Below, one piece after another: positions 25,537 through 35,200 of a DNA stretch of 64,000 nt. Origin of the DNA: Salinirubrum litoreum (GTDB taxonomy: Archaea > Halobacteriota > Halobacteria > Halobacteriales > Haloferacaceae); the NCBI RefSeq assembly GCF_020567425.1, contig NZ_JAJCVJ010000002.1:248001-312000 (forward strand), in the 5' to 3' direction. Made by a program: the position numbers and the translations under genes. A model generated the notes under the pieces. That model did no database searches, was not told where the DNA came from, and saw only the letters and a program-made list of their open reading frames with translations. How positions within the stretch are numbered: the first letter of the stretch is position 1; the number at the start of each line of letters is the position of its first letter.

Positions 25537-26604
25537 ATGAAGCGCCGCACGTTCGTCGGGACGACCGGCGTCGTCCTCCTCGCTGGCTGTGCAACTCAAC
25601 CCACGACCGAGACCCCGACTGCCGATCCGACCCCGACCTCGACGGAGCGACCCACGACGACCCCGGACGGGACCGACACGCCGACCACGGAGCCGACGGA
25701 GACGCCCGAACCGACCGACACGCCCGACGACGCGGCCGCAGCGCTCGAGCGGGCACAGACCGCACTCGTCGCCACCGTCGAGGCGTTCCTCGCGGTCAGC
25801 GACCGTGACGACCCCGACTTCGGGACGGACGTGGCCGGCGACGCGACCGACTTCGATCCGAAACCCGCACTGGAGGAACTGACGACCGCCGAGGCCGCCA
25901 TCGCCGAGGCAGAGCGACTGGCGACGGGCGAGCAGACGCAGACCGTCGAGACGCTCCGACTGACCGCCCGGTTCCTCGGCGACACGGTCGCGCTCCAGCC
26001 ACAGCACGTCAGACTCTACACCCGCGTCCGCGAGATGGAACGGCTGTTCTACCGCGAGGGGGGACTGAGTCGGACGCAGGACCGCGTACGGGCGCTCCGG
26101 AACGACGTCGACGACCTCGAACCGGCACACGAGCGACTCCGCAGACAGCTTCGAAACCTCGACAGCGAGCGGATGCAACGGGTGCGGGCGGTCTCGTACC
26201 AACAGTTAGAACGCCGTGTCGGACTCTACGAGGGTGAACGGGAGGCGGCCGCGATCGTCCGGGAACGCTTCCGGCGCATGGTCACGGCCCAGCGTGCCTT
26301 CGAGGAGGGACAGAACACCTACGCCGGCGGAAACCAGTTCGGGCGGGCAGAGAGCCGGTTCGGCTCCGCTCGCACCGACTTCACCAGCGCCGCCGGCTAC
26401 CAGTCGAACTTCGAGGCCCCGCCCTCGTTCCGCCCGGTGCTCCGGCGGTCGACCTGTTACTGCGAGACGATGGCGCAGGCGGCACTCCAGTTCCGCGAGG
26501 CGGCGACGGCCCGCCAGAACGGGAACGACGGCGAAGCCGACCGCCGCCGCGACCGCGCCCGACGGGCGGTCGACGACCTGAGCGAGTGTAACTTGCGAGG
26601 GTAG
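25537..26604 (+). CDS. Tat lipoprotein with Thr/Pro-rich linker and helical domain
   Basis: A 355-residue secreted lipoprotein. MKRRTFVGTTGVVLLAGC has the twin Arg and lipobox with Cys18. A Thr/Pro/Asp-rich linker (TPTADPTPTSTERPTTT onward) extends to about residue 65. The remainder is almost all amphipathic helix, rich in Arg, Glu and Ala (ALEERTTAEAAIAEAERLA-like and VREMERLFYREGGLSRTQDRV), which suggests a helical bundle or coiled coil outside the cell. A pair CYC near residue 306 and a Cys near the C-terminus could form a disulfide. I do not recognise the family. Confidence 0.8.
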   Translation: MKRRTFVGTTGVVLLAGCATQPTTETPTADPTPTSTERPTTTPDGTDTPTTEPTETPEPTDTPDDAAAALERAQTALVATVEAFLAVSDRDDPDFGTDVAGDATDFDPKPALEELTTAEAAIAEAERLATGEQTQTVETLRLTARFLGDTVALQPQHVRLYTRVREMERLFYREGGLSRTQDRVRALRNDVDDLEPAHERLRRQLRNLDSERMQRVRAVSYQQLERRVGLYEGEREAAAIVRERFRRMVTAQRAFEEGQNTYAGGNQFGRAESRFGSARTDFTSAAGYQSNFEAPPSFRPVLRRSTCYCETMAQAALQFREAATARQNGNDGEADRRRDRARRAVDDLSECNLRG

Positions 26605-26619
26605 GAGTATAAGAAGTTT

Positions 26620-26691
26620 AGTCCCGAGCGGATTCGAACCGCTGTCCTGGGCTCCAAAGGCCCAGATGATTGGCCACTACACCACGGGACT
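26620..26691 (-). tRNA. tRNA-Gln (anticodon UUG)
   Basis: A 72-base cloverleaf on the minus strand. The acceptor stem is AGTCCCG with CGGGACT, the D-arm contains GTAGTGGCCAATCA, the anticodon stem TGGGC with GCCCA encloses loop CTTTGGA, so the anticodon is TTG (Gln, CAA), and the T-arm is AGCGGTTCGAATCCGCT. No intron and no encoded CCA. A TATA-like CTTTTTATAA on the minus strand at 26771-26780 lies about 80 bases upstream and could give a precursor with a roughly 50-nt leader. Confidence 0.96.
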
Positions 26692-26909
26692 GACGGTCGA
26701 GTGCGTGGGCGTCGAGTGACGGCGGTCTCCCACCGGCGACCGCACTCGCTACTGAGTATCGGTCACGCGGTTATAAAAAGTCCGGATTGATGGACGGTGG
26801 CTCCGCCGACGACCCCCGTCTGCCGTCTCGGTCGACCCCGTCACCGCGTGCGTCGTCGAGACTCGGGCAGTGTCGTGGGGACGTCGAAATCGAGAGTGAC
26901 GTGACCGTC

Positions 26910-27080
26910 TCAGGCGCCACGCTCCGCGCGTTCGACGGTGTAACTGCCGCAGTCGGGGCAGACGTGGTACTGCACCTCGAACCCCGCCTGACAGCCGTGA
27001 CAGCGGTACGACGGCGGCTCCGGTTTCGTCAGACCCGCGAGCCGTTTCAGCCGACTCAGCGGTGTGCTCCTCCCACCCAT
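26910..27080 (-). CDS. Zinc-ribbon microprotein
   Basis: A 56-residue protein from ATG 27080. Its basic N-terminus MGGRSTPLSRLKRLAGLTKPEPPS precedes a two-knuckle zinc ribbon, YRCHGCQAGFEV and YHVCPDCGSYTVE. TGTTAATG on the coding strand lies about 28 nt upstream, supporting a leaderless start. The function is unknown; such ribbons often bind nucleic acid or partner proteins. Confidence 0.75.
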   Translation of the reverse strand: MGGRSTPLSRLKRLAGLTKPEPPSYRCHGCQAGFEVQYHVCPDCGSYTVERAERGA

Positions 27081-27280
27081 GCCTTCGATGTTACACGTGC
27101 TACTCGCATTAACATTCCGGTGAGATTACAGTCGTGAGAGTCGCGTCAGGTTCGGTGAGGAGTCCACCAGCGACACGCCGGAGCGACTGTCCGCAGGCCG
27201 GCAGGATTCGCCACGAGTCGGCGACTCGTCAGCTCTGACGGCGCGGCGATCCGGCGGTGACAGACGAGAGCGCGACAGGT

Positions 27281-27715
27281 TCAGTCGGCGGGCGTCTCGG
27301 GTTCGAGTTCGAGATAACAGCAGGCGTCGGTCTCCGCGTCGAAACAGTCCGGACACTCCGGGTTCCGGTCGATGATCGTGTCCAGTCGCTCGGCCACGGT
27401 GTCGTCGATGACCGGTTCGAGTTCGCGGGCCTCGGCGCGGAACTCGGCGACGTCGAGGACGTTGGCGAGGAAGCGTTCGATGATGCAGTACGTCTGGAGC
27501 GCCTCGCGGGCGCGGACGATGCCGTCGTCGGTCAGCGTGACGCCCTTGTACTTCTCGTGTTCGGCCAGGCCGCGGTCTTCGAGTTTGCCGATCATCTCGT
27601 TCGCGCTGGCCGGACTCACGTCGAGTGCGTCCGCCAGCGCGCCGGTCGCGGCCGGGCCGTCTTCCACTCGTTGAAGCAGGTAGATCGCCTTGAGGTACTG
27701 GTCTGCCGTGTTCAT
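27281..27715 (-). CDS. DtxR/SirR-family metal-dependent transcription regulator
   Basis: A 144-residue regulator. The N-terminal winged helix opens NTADQYLKAIYLLQRVEDGPAATGALADALDVSPASANEMIGKL, a close match to DtxR/IdeR/MntR proteins. The dimerisation and metal domain has the typical GVTLTDDGIVRAREALQTYCIIERFL and later the Cys-rich PECPDCFDAETDACCYLE tail. Fe or Mn binding is expected. Its start overlaps the ferritin-like gene stop by 4 bases, so the pair is an operon. With sufCBD downstream, an iron-response role is likely. Confidence 0.9.
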   Translation of the reverse strand: MNTADQYLKAIYLLQRVEDGPAATGALADALDVSPASANEMIGKLEDRGLAEHEKYKGVTLTDDGIVRAREALQTYCIIERFLANVLDVAEFRAEARELEPVIDDTVAERLDTIIDRNPECPDCFDAETDACCYLELEPETPAD

Positions 27716-28218
27716 TCCCGAGTCTCCATGATTCGCGTCACTTGTTCGACGCCCTCCTCCTCGTCGGCCCGTATCTCACGGAGCATCGAGAGCAGACGGT
27801 CGCGGTCGATTCCGAACTCGGCGTCGCTGGCCTCGATAGCCTCGATCAGGTCGTCGTAGAACTTGTAGGCCGTCTCCTCGTTACACAGTTGGTCGTAGAG
27901 GACGCCGTCGAAGTCCTCGGGCTTCGTCTGGCCGTACTTCGCCTCGACGAGGCCGTCGATCTCGTCGAACGGGATCGTCTCGGCGTCGAGTTCGTCGATG
28001 ACGGCCGAGAGACGTTCACGGTGGCGGGCCGACTCCTCGGCGGCGTCGGCCAGCAAGTGCTCGATCTCGGGGTCGAGTGTCCGCTCCTCTGCGGACAGCG
28101 ACTCGTAGTGGTTGTGGGCACGGGACTCGACGACCTCCTCCAGCACCACGCCGATCTGGAGCAGGCGCGCGAGTTGGTGGTCCGACGAGACCTGGGAGCC
28201 GACGCTCACGCCGACCAC
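27712..28218 (-). CDS. Ferritin-like domain protein
   Basis: A 168-residue four-helix protein. Helix motifs with Glu and His at ferritin-type spacing are visible: VLEEVVESRAHNHYESL, AAEESARHRERL, CNEETAYKFYDDLIEAIE. This resembles rubrerythrin/ferritin-like di-iron proteins, though full metal coordination cannot be confirmed by eye. The start is GTG 28218, with GGAGG at 28232-28236 upstream; GTG 28209 is the alternative. It is the first gene of an operon with the DtxR-type regulator (4-base overlap). A role in iron storage or oxidative stress is inferred. Confidence 0.75.
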   Translation of the reverse strand: MVGVSVGSQVSSDHQLARLLQIGVVLEEVVESRAHNHYESLSAEERTLDPEIEHLLADAAEESARHRERLSAVIDELDAETIPFDEIDGLVEAKYGQTKPEDFDGVLYDQLCNEETAYKFYDDLIEAIEASDAEFGIDRDRLLSMLREIRADEEEGVEQVTRIMETRE

Positions 28219-28424
28219 CGGCCGTCGAGGCCCTCCGGAGGATGCATACGACGTTCTCCGGGCCTGTGTGACTTAAACAGTTCCCTGTTCGGCGGCCGAG
28301 AGCGACGACTCGGCGTCGAGTGCGGTGGCTCGGAGTCGATCGAACGTAGAGAATCTGCGTCGAATCGAGAGAGTCCGAACCGGGAGCCGAATCGTGGAAG
28401 ACGACTCGGAGAGGACGGTCGGCG

Positions 28425-29636
28425 CTACTCGCGCAGACGCGCGGCGACCAGCGACTCGATGTCCTCGCGGAGTTCGTCGACCGCGATCTCTTCGAGGACG
28501 GGCACGAAGAAGCCCTCCACGAGCATGTTTCTCGCAGTTCGCTCCGGGATGGACCGGGAGGTCATGTACAGGAGGTCCTCCTGGTCGACCTGCCCGACCG
28601 TCGCGGAGTGCGACGCCTCGGTGTCGTGGTTGTTGATGATCAGCTTCGGCGAGGCGTCCGCCTCGGAGTCGTCCGAGAGCATCAGCGTGTTCTCACGCTG
28701 GTAGGAACTGGTGTCCCACGCCTCGCGACCGACGTCCTGCACGCCCTCGTAGACGGAGCGCGCGCGGTCGTCGAGGACGCCGCGCGTCACGAGGTCGGCC
28801 GTGGTGTGCTCGGCCTCGTGCCAGACGCGGGCGTTCACGTCGAAGTGCTGGTCGTCGTGGCCGAAGAACGCGCCGACGATCTTCGACTCAGAGGAGTCGC
28901 CAGACAGCGTCGTCTCGATGTCCGAGCGCGTGAGTCGGGAGCCGATGTTCCCCTCGATCCAGTTGACCGAGGCGTAGGTGTCGGCGCGGCCGCGCTTCAG
29001 CGTCACGTTGTAGGTGTTCTCCGAGAGGTTCTGGAGCGATCCGTACTGGACGTAGCTGTTCTCGCCGGCGGCGACCTCGACGAGGTTCGAGTGGTAGCGG
29101 TTCCCCTCGATCTCCTCGCCGGTCTCGATGCTCTCAAGGATCGTCACGGACGACGACGCCTCGGTGACGATGAGCGTGTGGGTGAACAGCGACCGGCCGT
29201 TCATCTCGGTCCGGATCTTCACGTCGGTCGCGTCGACGCCCTCGGGGACGTAGACGACCGTGCCGGTCGTGAACAGCGCGACCGACAGCGCGGTGAGGTA
29301 GTTCGTCTGCGGGTCGATGACCGAGCCGAACCGCTCCTCGACGAGGTCGGGATGCTCGGCGAGTGCCGTCTCGAAGTCGAGGACTTCGACGCCCTCGGCG
29401 GTGACGCGCTCGGTCGCCTCCTCGGCACCGAGCGGATCGACCAGCGACTCGAAGTCGAGGTCTTCGAGGTTCGTCCAGCGACGGCCGGGCGTCTGGATGA
29501 CGTCCGGCAGGTCGAGCGTCTCCAGCGCCTCGAGGGCGTCCAGTCGCGTCTGGGTGAGCCACTCGGGTTCGTCGCGCTCCTCGGAGAGGGTTCGGACCGT
29601 CTCCGGGGAGAGGTTCGCGGGTAGCTGTGCCGCCAT
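28425..29636 (-). CDS. sufD: Fe-S cluster assembly protein SufD
   Basis: A 403-residue SufB/SufD-family scaffold subunit with the parallel beta-helix core. Segments such as VVYVPEGVDATDVKIRTEM, SYVQYGSLQNLSENTYNV and FFGHDDQHFDVNARVWH, and the C-terminal IINNHDTEASHSATVGQVDQEDLLYMTSRSIPE, are the SufD type (SHSATVG with conserved His). It is the last gene of sufCBD; its ATG overlaps the sufB stop by one base. It forms the SufBC2D complex with the two upstream products. Confidence 0.94.
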   Translation of the reverse strand: MAAQLPANLSPETVRTLSEERDEPEWLTQTRLDALEALETLDLPDVIQTPGRRWTNLEDLDFESLVDPLGAEEATERVTAEGVEVLDFETALAEHPDLVEERFGSVIDPQTNYLTALSVALFTTGTVVYVPEGVDATDVKIRTEMNGRSLFTHTLIVTEASSSVTILESIETGEEIEGNRYHSNLVEVAAGENSYVQYGSLQNLSENTYNVTLKRGRADTYASVNWIEGNIGSRLTRSDIETTLSGDSSESKIVGAFFGHDDQHFDVNARVWHEAEHTTADLVTRGVLDDRARSVYEGVQDVGREAWDTSSYQRENTLMLSDDSEADASPKLIINNHDTEASHSATVGQVDQEDLLYMTSRSIPERTARNMLVEGFFVPVLEEIAVDELREDIESLVAARLRE

Positions 29637-31066
29637 TATCCGAGACTCCCCTCCATCTCGAGTTCGACGAGTCGGTTCAGTTCGACGGCGTACTCGATGG
29701 GCAGTTCCTCCGTGATCGGCTCGATGAAGCCGCTCACGATCATCTGCTTGGCGTCGTCGTCGTCGAGGCCGCGGCTCTGGAGGTAGAAGATGTCCTCGTC
29801 GCCGATCTTGCCGACGGTCGCCTCGTGGGCCACGTCGACGGTGGACTCGTTGATCTCCATGTACGGCATCGTGTCCGACGTCGACTCGTTGTCGAACATG
29901 AGCGCGTCACACTCGACGGCCGTCGAGGAGTTCGACGCCCCGTCGGCGATGTGGACGAGGCCACGGTAGTTCGTGCGGCCGCCGTCCTTACTGATGGACT
30001 TCGACTCGATTGTCGACTTCGTGTTCGGCGCGTTGTGGTACACCTTCGCGCCGGTGTCGATGTTCTGGCCCTCGCCCGCGAAGGCGATGGTGATGTGGTT
30101 GTCCGACGCGCCGCGACCCTTCAGGATCGAGGAGGGGTACAGCATCGTCGCCTTCGACCCCATCGACCCGGAGATCCACTCCATCCGGCCGCCCTTCTCG
30201 ACGATGGCTCGCTTGGTGTTCAGGTTGTACGTGTTCTTCGACCAGTTCTGCACCGTGGAGTACTGGACGTGGGCGTCCTCGCCGACGAACACCTCGACGC
30301 CGCCGGAGTGCAGGTTAAAGGCCGAGTACTTCGGCGCACTGCAGCCTTCGATGTAGTGAACCTCGGAGCCGGACTCCGCGACGATGAGCGTGTGCTCGAA
30401 CTGGCCCATCCCCTCGGAGTTCATCCGGAAGTACGCCTGCACCGGCATCTCGACGGTCACGTCCTCGGGGACGTAGACGAACGACCCGCCGGACCAGACC
30501 GCGCCGTGGAGCGCGGCGAACTTGTTGTCGCTCGGGGGGACACACTTCGTCATGAAGTGCTCGCGGACGATGTCCTCGTAGTCCTGGACGGCCTCGTCCA
30601 TGTTGCAGAAGACGACGCCCTTCTCCTCCCAGCGCTCCTGCATGTTCTGGTAGACGACCTCGGACTCGTACTGCGCGCCGACGCCCGAGAGTGCGTTCTT
30701 CTCGGCCTCCGGGATGCCCAGTTTGTCGAAGGTGTCCTTGATGTCGTCCGGCAGGTCGGTCCAGTCGTCGACGCCGCCGCGGACCTCGACGTCGGGTCGG
30801 ATGTACGGGACGATCTCGGCCACGTCGACCTCGGAGAGGTCCGGTTGGCCGGGCCAGTCGGTCGGCATCGGCATCTCCTGGAACTGCTTCAGCGCACGCA
30901 GGCGGCGCTGCAGCATCCACTCGGGTTCGTCTTTGTCCTCGCTGATGACCCGGATGGTCTCCTCGGTCAGGCCCTTGTCGGCCTTGAAGGCGGACTTCTC
31001 CTCCTTCTTGAACTCGAAGCGGGCCTCGGTGTCTGTCTCTTTCAGGTGGTCTTGTTCGGAACTCAT
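29636..31066 (-). CDS. sufB: Fe-S cluster assembly protein SufB
   Basis: The 476-residue scaffold subunit of SufBCD. Typical blocks are DWPGQPDLSEVDVAEIVPYIRP, GIPEAEKNALSGVGAQYESEVVY, VWSGGSFVYVPEDVTVEMPVQ, AYFRMNSEGMGQFEHTLI and SEVHYIEGCSAPKYSAFNLHSG, the last carrying the conserved Cys that receives sulfur. The C-terminus has NESTVDVAHEATVGKIGDEDIFYLQSRGL. It is encoded 31 bases after sufC and overlaps sufD by one base. Confidence 0.96.
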   Translation of the reverse strand: MSSEQDHLKETDTEARFEFKKEEKSAFKADKGLTEETIRVISEDKDEPEWMLQRRLRALKQFQEMPMPTDWPGQPDLSEVDVAEIVPYIRPDVEVRGGVDDWTDLPDDIKDTFDKLGIPEAEKNALSGVGAQYESEVVYQNMQERWEEKGVVFCNMDEAVQDYEDIVREHFMTKCVPPSDNKFAALHGAVWSGGSFVYVPEDVTVEMPVQAYFRMNSEGMGQFEHTLIVAESGSEVHYIEGCSAPKYSAFNLHSGGVEVFVGEDAHVQYSTVQNWSKNTYNLNTKRAIVEKGGRMEWISGSMGSKATMLYPSSILKGRGASDNHITIAFAGEGQNIDTGAKVYHNAPNTKSTIESKSISKDGGRTNYRGLVHIADGASNSSTAVECDALMFDNESTSDTMPYMEINESTVDVAHEATVGKIGDEDIFYLQSRGLDDDDAKQMIVSGFIEPITEELPIEYAVELNRLVELEMEGSLG

Positions 31067-31097
31067 GGGTTTGTGGTGTTGTAGGGTCGGAGCCTAA

Positions 31098-32012
31098 TCA
31101 GGCTGTCTCGTACACGTCCTCGCGGACCCAGTCGTAGCCCTCCTCCTCGAGGGTCTGGGCCAGCGACGCGTCCCCGCTCTTGACGACCTTCCCGTCCAGC
31201 ATGATGTGGACGTGGTCGGGTTCGACGTAGTCGAGGATGCGCTGGTAGTGCGTGATCTGCAGGATGCCGGTCCCCTGCTCGTCGCGCAGGGCGTTGATGC
31301 CCTTCGAGACGTCCTGCAGGCGGTCGATGTCCAGCCCGGAGTCGATCTCGTCCAGCACCGCGATGGACGGCTCCAGGATGGCGGCCTGCAGCACCTCGTT
31401 CTGCTTCTTCTCGCCGCCGGAGAAGCCGGCGTTCAGGTAGCGCTGGGCGAACTTCGCGTCCATCTCCAGCAGTTCCATCTTCTCCTGCAGGATCTGCTGG
31501 AACTCGGCGACGCCGACCTCGCCGTCGTCGGCGGGGCCCTCCATCGGGGAGGTCTCGTAGCCCGCGTCCTCCTCGTCGTCTGCGGCCTCGCTCTCCTCGT
31601 CCTCGAACAGTTCCTCGCGCTCCTCCAACTTGGCGTTGAGCGCCGTGCGGAGGAAGTTCGTCATCGTCACGCCCTCGATCTCGGCGGGGTACTGGAAGCC
31701 GAGGAAGATGCCGAGCGCGGCGCGCTCGTTCGGTTCGAGGTCGAGCAGGTTCCACGTCGCCTTCTCCGCGGGGATCTCGAAGTCCTCGCCGAAGTCACCG
31801 TCTTCGAGGTGGAGCAGGACCTCACCCTCGGTGACCTCGTAGGCCGGGTGGCCGGCGATGACCTTCGCCGTCGTCGACTTTCCGGAGCCGTTCGGTCCCA
31901 TCAGCGCGTGAATCTCGCCCGAGTTGACCTCCAGATCGACGCCGCGAAGGATGGTCTCGCCGTCCTCCTCTGCGACCTCTGCGTGGAGGTTCTTGATCTC
32001 TAGTGTGGCCAT
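31098..32012 (-). CDS. sufC: Fe-S cluster assembly ATPase SufC
   Basis: A 304-residue cytosolic ABC ATPase powering SufBCD. Walker A is GPNGSGKST, the signature is FSGGEKKQNE, and Walker B is IAVLDEIDSGLD, with the H-loop His in ILQITHYQRI. It is about 50 residues longer than bacterial SufC because of an acidic insert (EEREELFEDEESEAADDEEDAGY) near residues 125-160, a haloarchaeal feature. It is the first gene of the operon. CCTAAACC on the coding strand about 30 nt upstream may be its TATA element. Confidence 0.96.
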   Translation of the reverse strand: MATLEIKNLHAEVAEEDGETILRGVDLEVNSGEIHALMGPNGSGKSTTAKVIAGHPAYEVTEGEVLLHLEDGDFGEDFEIPAEKATWNLLDLEPNERAALGIFLGFQYPAEIEGVTMTNFLRTALNAKLEEREELFEDEESEAADDEEDAGYETSPMEGPADDGEVGVAEFQQILQEKMELLEMDAKFAQRYLNAGFSGGEKKQNEVLQAAILEPSIAVLDEIDSGLDIDRLQDVSKGINALRDEQGTGILQITHYQRILDYVEPDHVHIMLDGKVVKSGDASLAQTLEEEGYDWVREDVYETA

Positions 32013-32256
32013 AGTAGTTGGGTAGCCTCGTACTCGGACAGTGGTTTAGGTCGCCCATAATCCTTACGGGTTCACCGGGAGCGAATTGCGAGAGTCGGAA
32101 AATTACTTTTGGAATTAGAAACAGTCGACCGTCACACGCCGAACCGGCCGTCCGGCGAGGTTCCGGCGTACGACGCCCGAAACCAGTGTGTGCCGGCAGT
32201 TGCCACACTGATCTGTTGGCCGAGTCGGCGACGAGTGCTGTCCGTGAGTCCGCCGG

Positions 32257-35200
32257 TCACATGAACGAGCCGAGTCCGGTCTGTTCCTGGCCGCTCTTCA
32301 CCTCGTCCCACGACATCCCGAGTGCCTCGATCACGCGGGCGATGGGTCCCTTCAGCGTCTTCTCCAGCATCGTCTCGTAGTCGATCTCGAACTCGTCGGG
32401 CACCTGGTCGGCGTACTCGAAGCAGATCACGTCCGGGTCGGCCTTGAACTCGCCGTAGAGGCTGTTCCGCTGTGGGTCGAGACCCTTCTCGTCCTCCATC
32501 CGCCGCCAGAAGTCCGGGTGGACCTTGTCGAGGTAGAGGCGTTTGGGCTTGCTCCCGCGCTGGAAGTTCGTCCCGAGGAACGCGTTCGCGTACTTCGCGC
32601 CGCGAACCTGTGCGGTGTCGGTCTCGTACGCGTCCAGTCGCTTGCCGATGCCGCCGGGAATCCCGATCTCGTCTAAGTCGACCGCGCCGTCCTCGAAGGC
32701 GTCGATCTCCGACTTGAGGTACTGCCGGATCTCGTCCACGTCGGTCCCGGTGACGATCATCTCCAGGACGTCCTTCTGGACGCGCTTCGTGATCGGCGCG
32801 ATGTCGGAGCGTTTGTACTCGAAGCCCGTGATGTCGATGTCGTCGACGTACTTCCCCTCTTTCCAGACGATGTGACCCGCGTACCGCTTCTTCTTGCCCG
32901 CCTGGAAGAACCGTCGGTAGAGCTTCTCGAACTCGATCTGGAACCGGTGTTCCAGCGCGTTCAGTTCGCGTTCGGCGAACTCGTCGTAACCGTCGTTGAT
33001 CTGCGACTCCAACTCGAAGCCGGTTTCCAGGATCGTCTGGCGCTCGCGGAGTTCGCGTTCGGTTGCGTCGGGGTTCGCATCCCGCATCGCCTCTGGGATC
33101 TCTTCTGCGGGGACGAGGTCGTCGTCGGATAGCTGTCCGATTTCTAACATGACGCTGTCAGTGTCCCCGTAGGTCACCTCGTGGCCGATGCTGTTGGATA
33201 TCTTCTCGGTCTCGCGGATGACCTCGCGTCCCGTGGCGGTGACGGCCGCGCCGACCTCCTTGTCGTACAATCTGAAGCGATCCCACCCCGTTACGCCGTA
33301 TAGCGACTGCCCGACGAACTGGAACTTTCCGTTACGCCCTGCCAGAAGTGTGTGGTTGTCCTCGACAGTTACGCAGTACGCGCCCTCGTCGGCGGTACTC
33401 CGCCCACCCGAACGATGCATCCGGAAGCTGTTCTTCGCACCCTCTGTGCAGTAGATTCGCCACGAGCCGCCGTTTTGTCCGTAGCTCGCGGTCAGGCCGA
33501 GGTGCGCACAGAGGCGGAGTACGTCGTCGCGTAGTCGGTCGCTGGAGGTTGTGTATCGCCACGAGTTCGGCTGACGGTCGCCGTCGCCTGCGATCATCGT
33601 GTCGAGGAACAGTCGCTTCTGTCGCTCGGAAGCGTCGAAGACGAACTCGGGAATACACTTCTCGAAGCTCCCTGTGCCGCCGAGTCGTTCGAGAAGTCCA
33701 CCGAGGAGTTTCGAGGTGAACTGGTAGCTCTGGTCGTTGACGTAGTAGTCGAACCCCATCCGGTCGAGCAGGTCGCCGATTCTGGCGTGGTCGCTCTCGG
33801 CAGTGTCGACCCCCGCGCCACCGTCTGTTCGTGCTAGTGCGTCCTGTGCGATCTGGATGGTCGTCGCACTCCCCCGGAAGTTCTCGCCGAACTGCTTGTC
33901 TTCGGAGGTGGAGACGCTCCCTTCCGTGATGTACCACGCCAGCAGTTCGAGGAAGTCGTCTGAATCGTACGTCCGGGGAATCCACTTCCGGCCCGACTCG
34001 CGGTGGACGAAGCTCAGTTCACAGACGGACTCGATGTACTCGCGGTGACGCTCGAACTCCTCGGCGTCGAAGACGTAGCCGGTCTGTCCCACGTCGGCTT
34101 TCGGTACTCTCCGGGGTGTCCAGCCGAGTTCCGTGGTGAAGGTTCGGCCGTGGACCTCCGGGCGGACCCACACCTCGTAGTCGCCGTCGAGCAGTTCGGT
34201 GAGGTCGATCTCCTCGATCTCCTCGCCGTGGTCCATCGACCAGTCGTGCGGGAGTTCGTAGTGTGACGACCCGTTCAATTCGCCGGCTTCGACGAATCGG
34301 TAGTCGTCCCACGATGCGCCGTTTTTGTCGTCCTTCCGCACCAGCATCCGGTGGTTCGGCGTCACCCGGAAGTCGGTCTTGCTCGTCTCGATGTCTACCA
34401 GTTCGCCGCGATAGTCGGGGTAGGCGTGGGTCTCCGTGACCTGCTTGACCTGCATCTCCTGACGCTCGGGGTCGAGCGAGTACACGTCGTCACCGACCGA
34501 CAAGTCGCGGATGTTCCGGACCCCCTCGGGTGTGAGAACGTCGGTGTCCGGCGTGAAGCAGTTCATGATGACTTTCACCGCCGCCTGCTGTTGGTCGAAC
34601 TGCTGGTACGCTTCGGAATCCGGATCGTGTTCGTTGCGGCGCGCCTTCTTCTCATCGCGTTCGGTCAGCAGTTCGTCGACCATCTCCCGGATGATGCCGT
34701 CGGGTTCCTGCTGGAACTCGGTCCCGTTCGGGGCGGTGTAGACCGGGCCGTCGTAGTCGTCGGGGGCCTTCGTCTCCGGGGAGGCGTTGATCGTCACCAT
34801 GCACATCGGGTACAGCGACTGACCGACCCACTGGAAATGACCGTTCCGGCCCGCGAGAACGACATGGTTGTCCTTCGCAGTGATGCAGTGGACCTGACCG
34901 TCGTGGTCTTCCACCTCGGCGTCGGCCTTCCTCATCGACCCCCGCTTACCGATGGAGACGTACCACGTGCCGTCCGACTGCTTCGAAACAGTCGGCTTCT
35001 CTCCACACTGTATCGCAAGCCGTGCCACGTCCTCTTTGAGTTGGTCGCTCTTCGTCCAGAACTTCTGCAGTCCGCTCTCTGTGCTTCTCCCGTCGCCTGC
35101 GACGAGCGTGTCCAGTAGCGTCCGGAGGTGTGTCGCATCAAGTTCGAAGACCCACGCTGGCAGTCGCTTGTTCGCATAGCCGTCGCCACAGTAGTCCGCG

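Noticed and set aside
25393-26202. N-terminal extension of the FkbM methyltransferase
   Set aside because: It lies antisense to a lipoprotein gene with a clear signal sequence. The methyltransferase fold fits without it.
26787-27137. 116-codon plus-strand ORF
   Set aside because: It overlaps a minus-strand zinc-ribbon gene with two CxxC motifs, and its start is only 18 nt from a TATA-like element.
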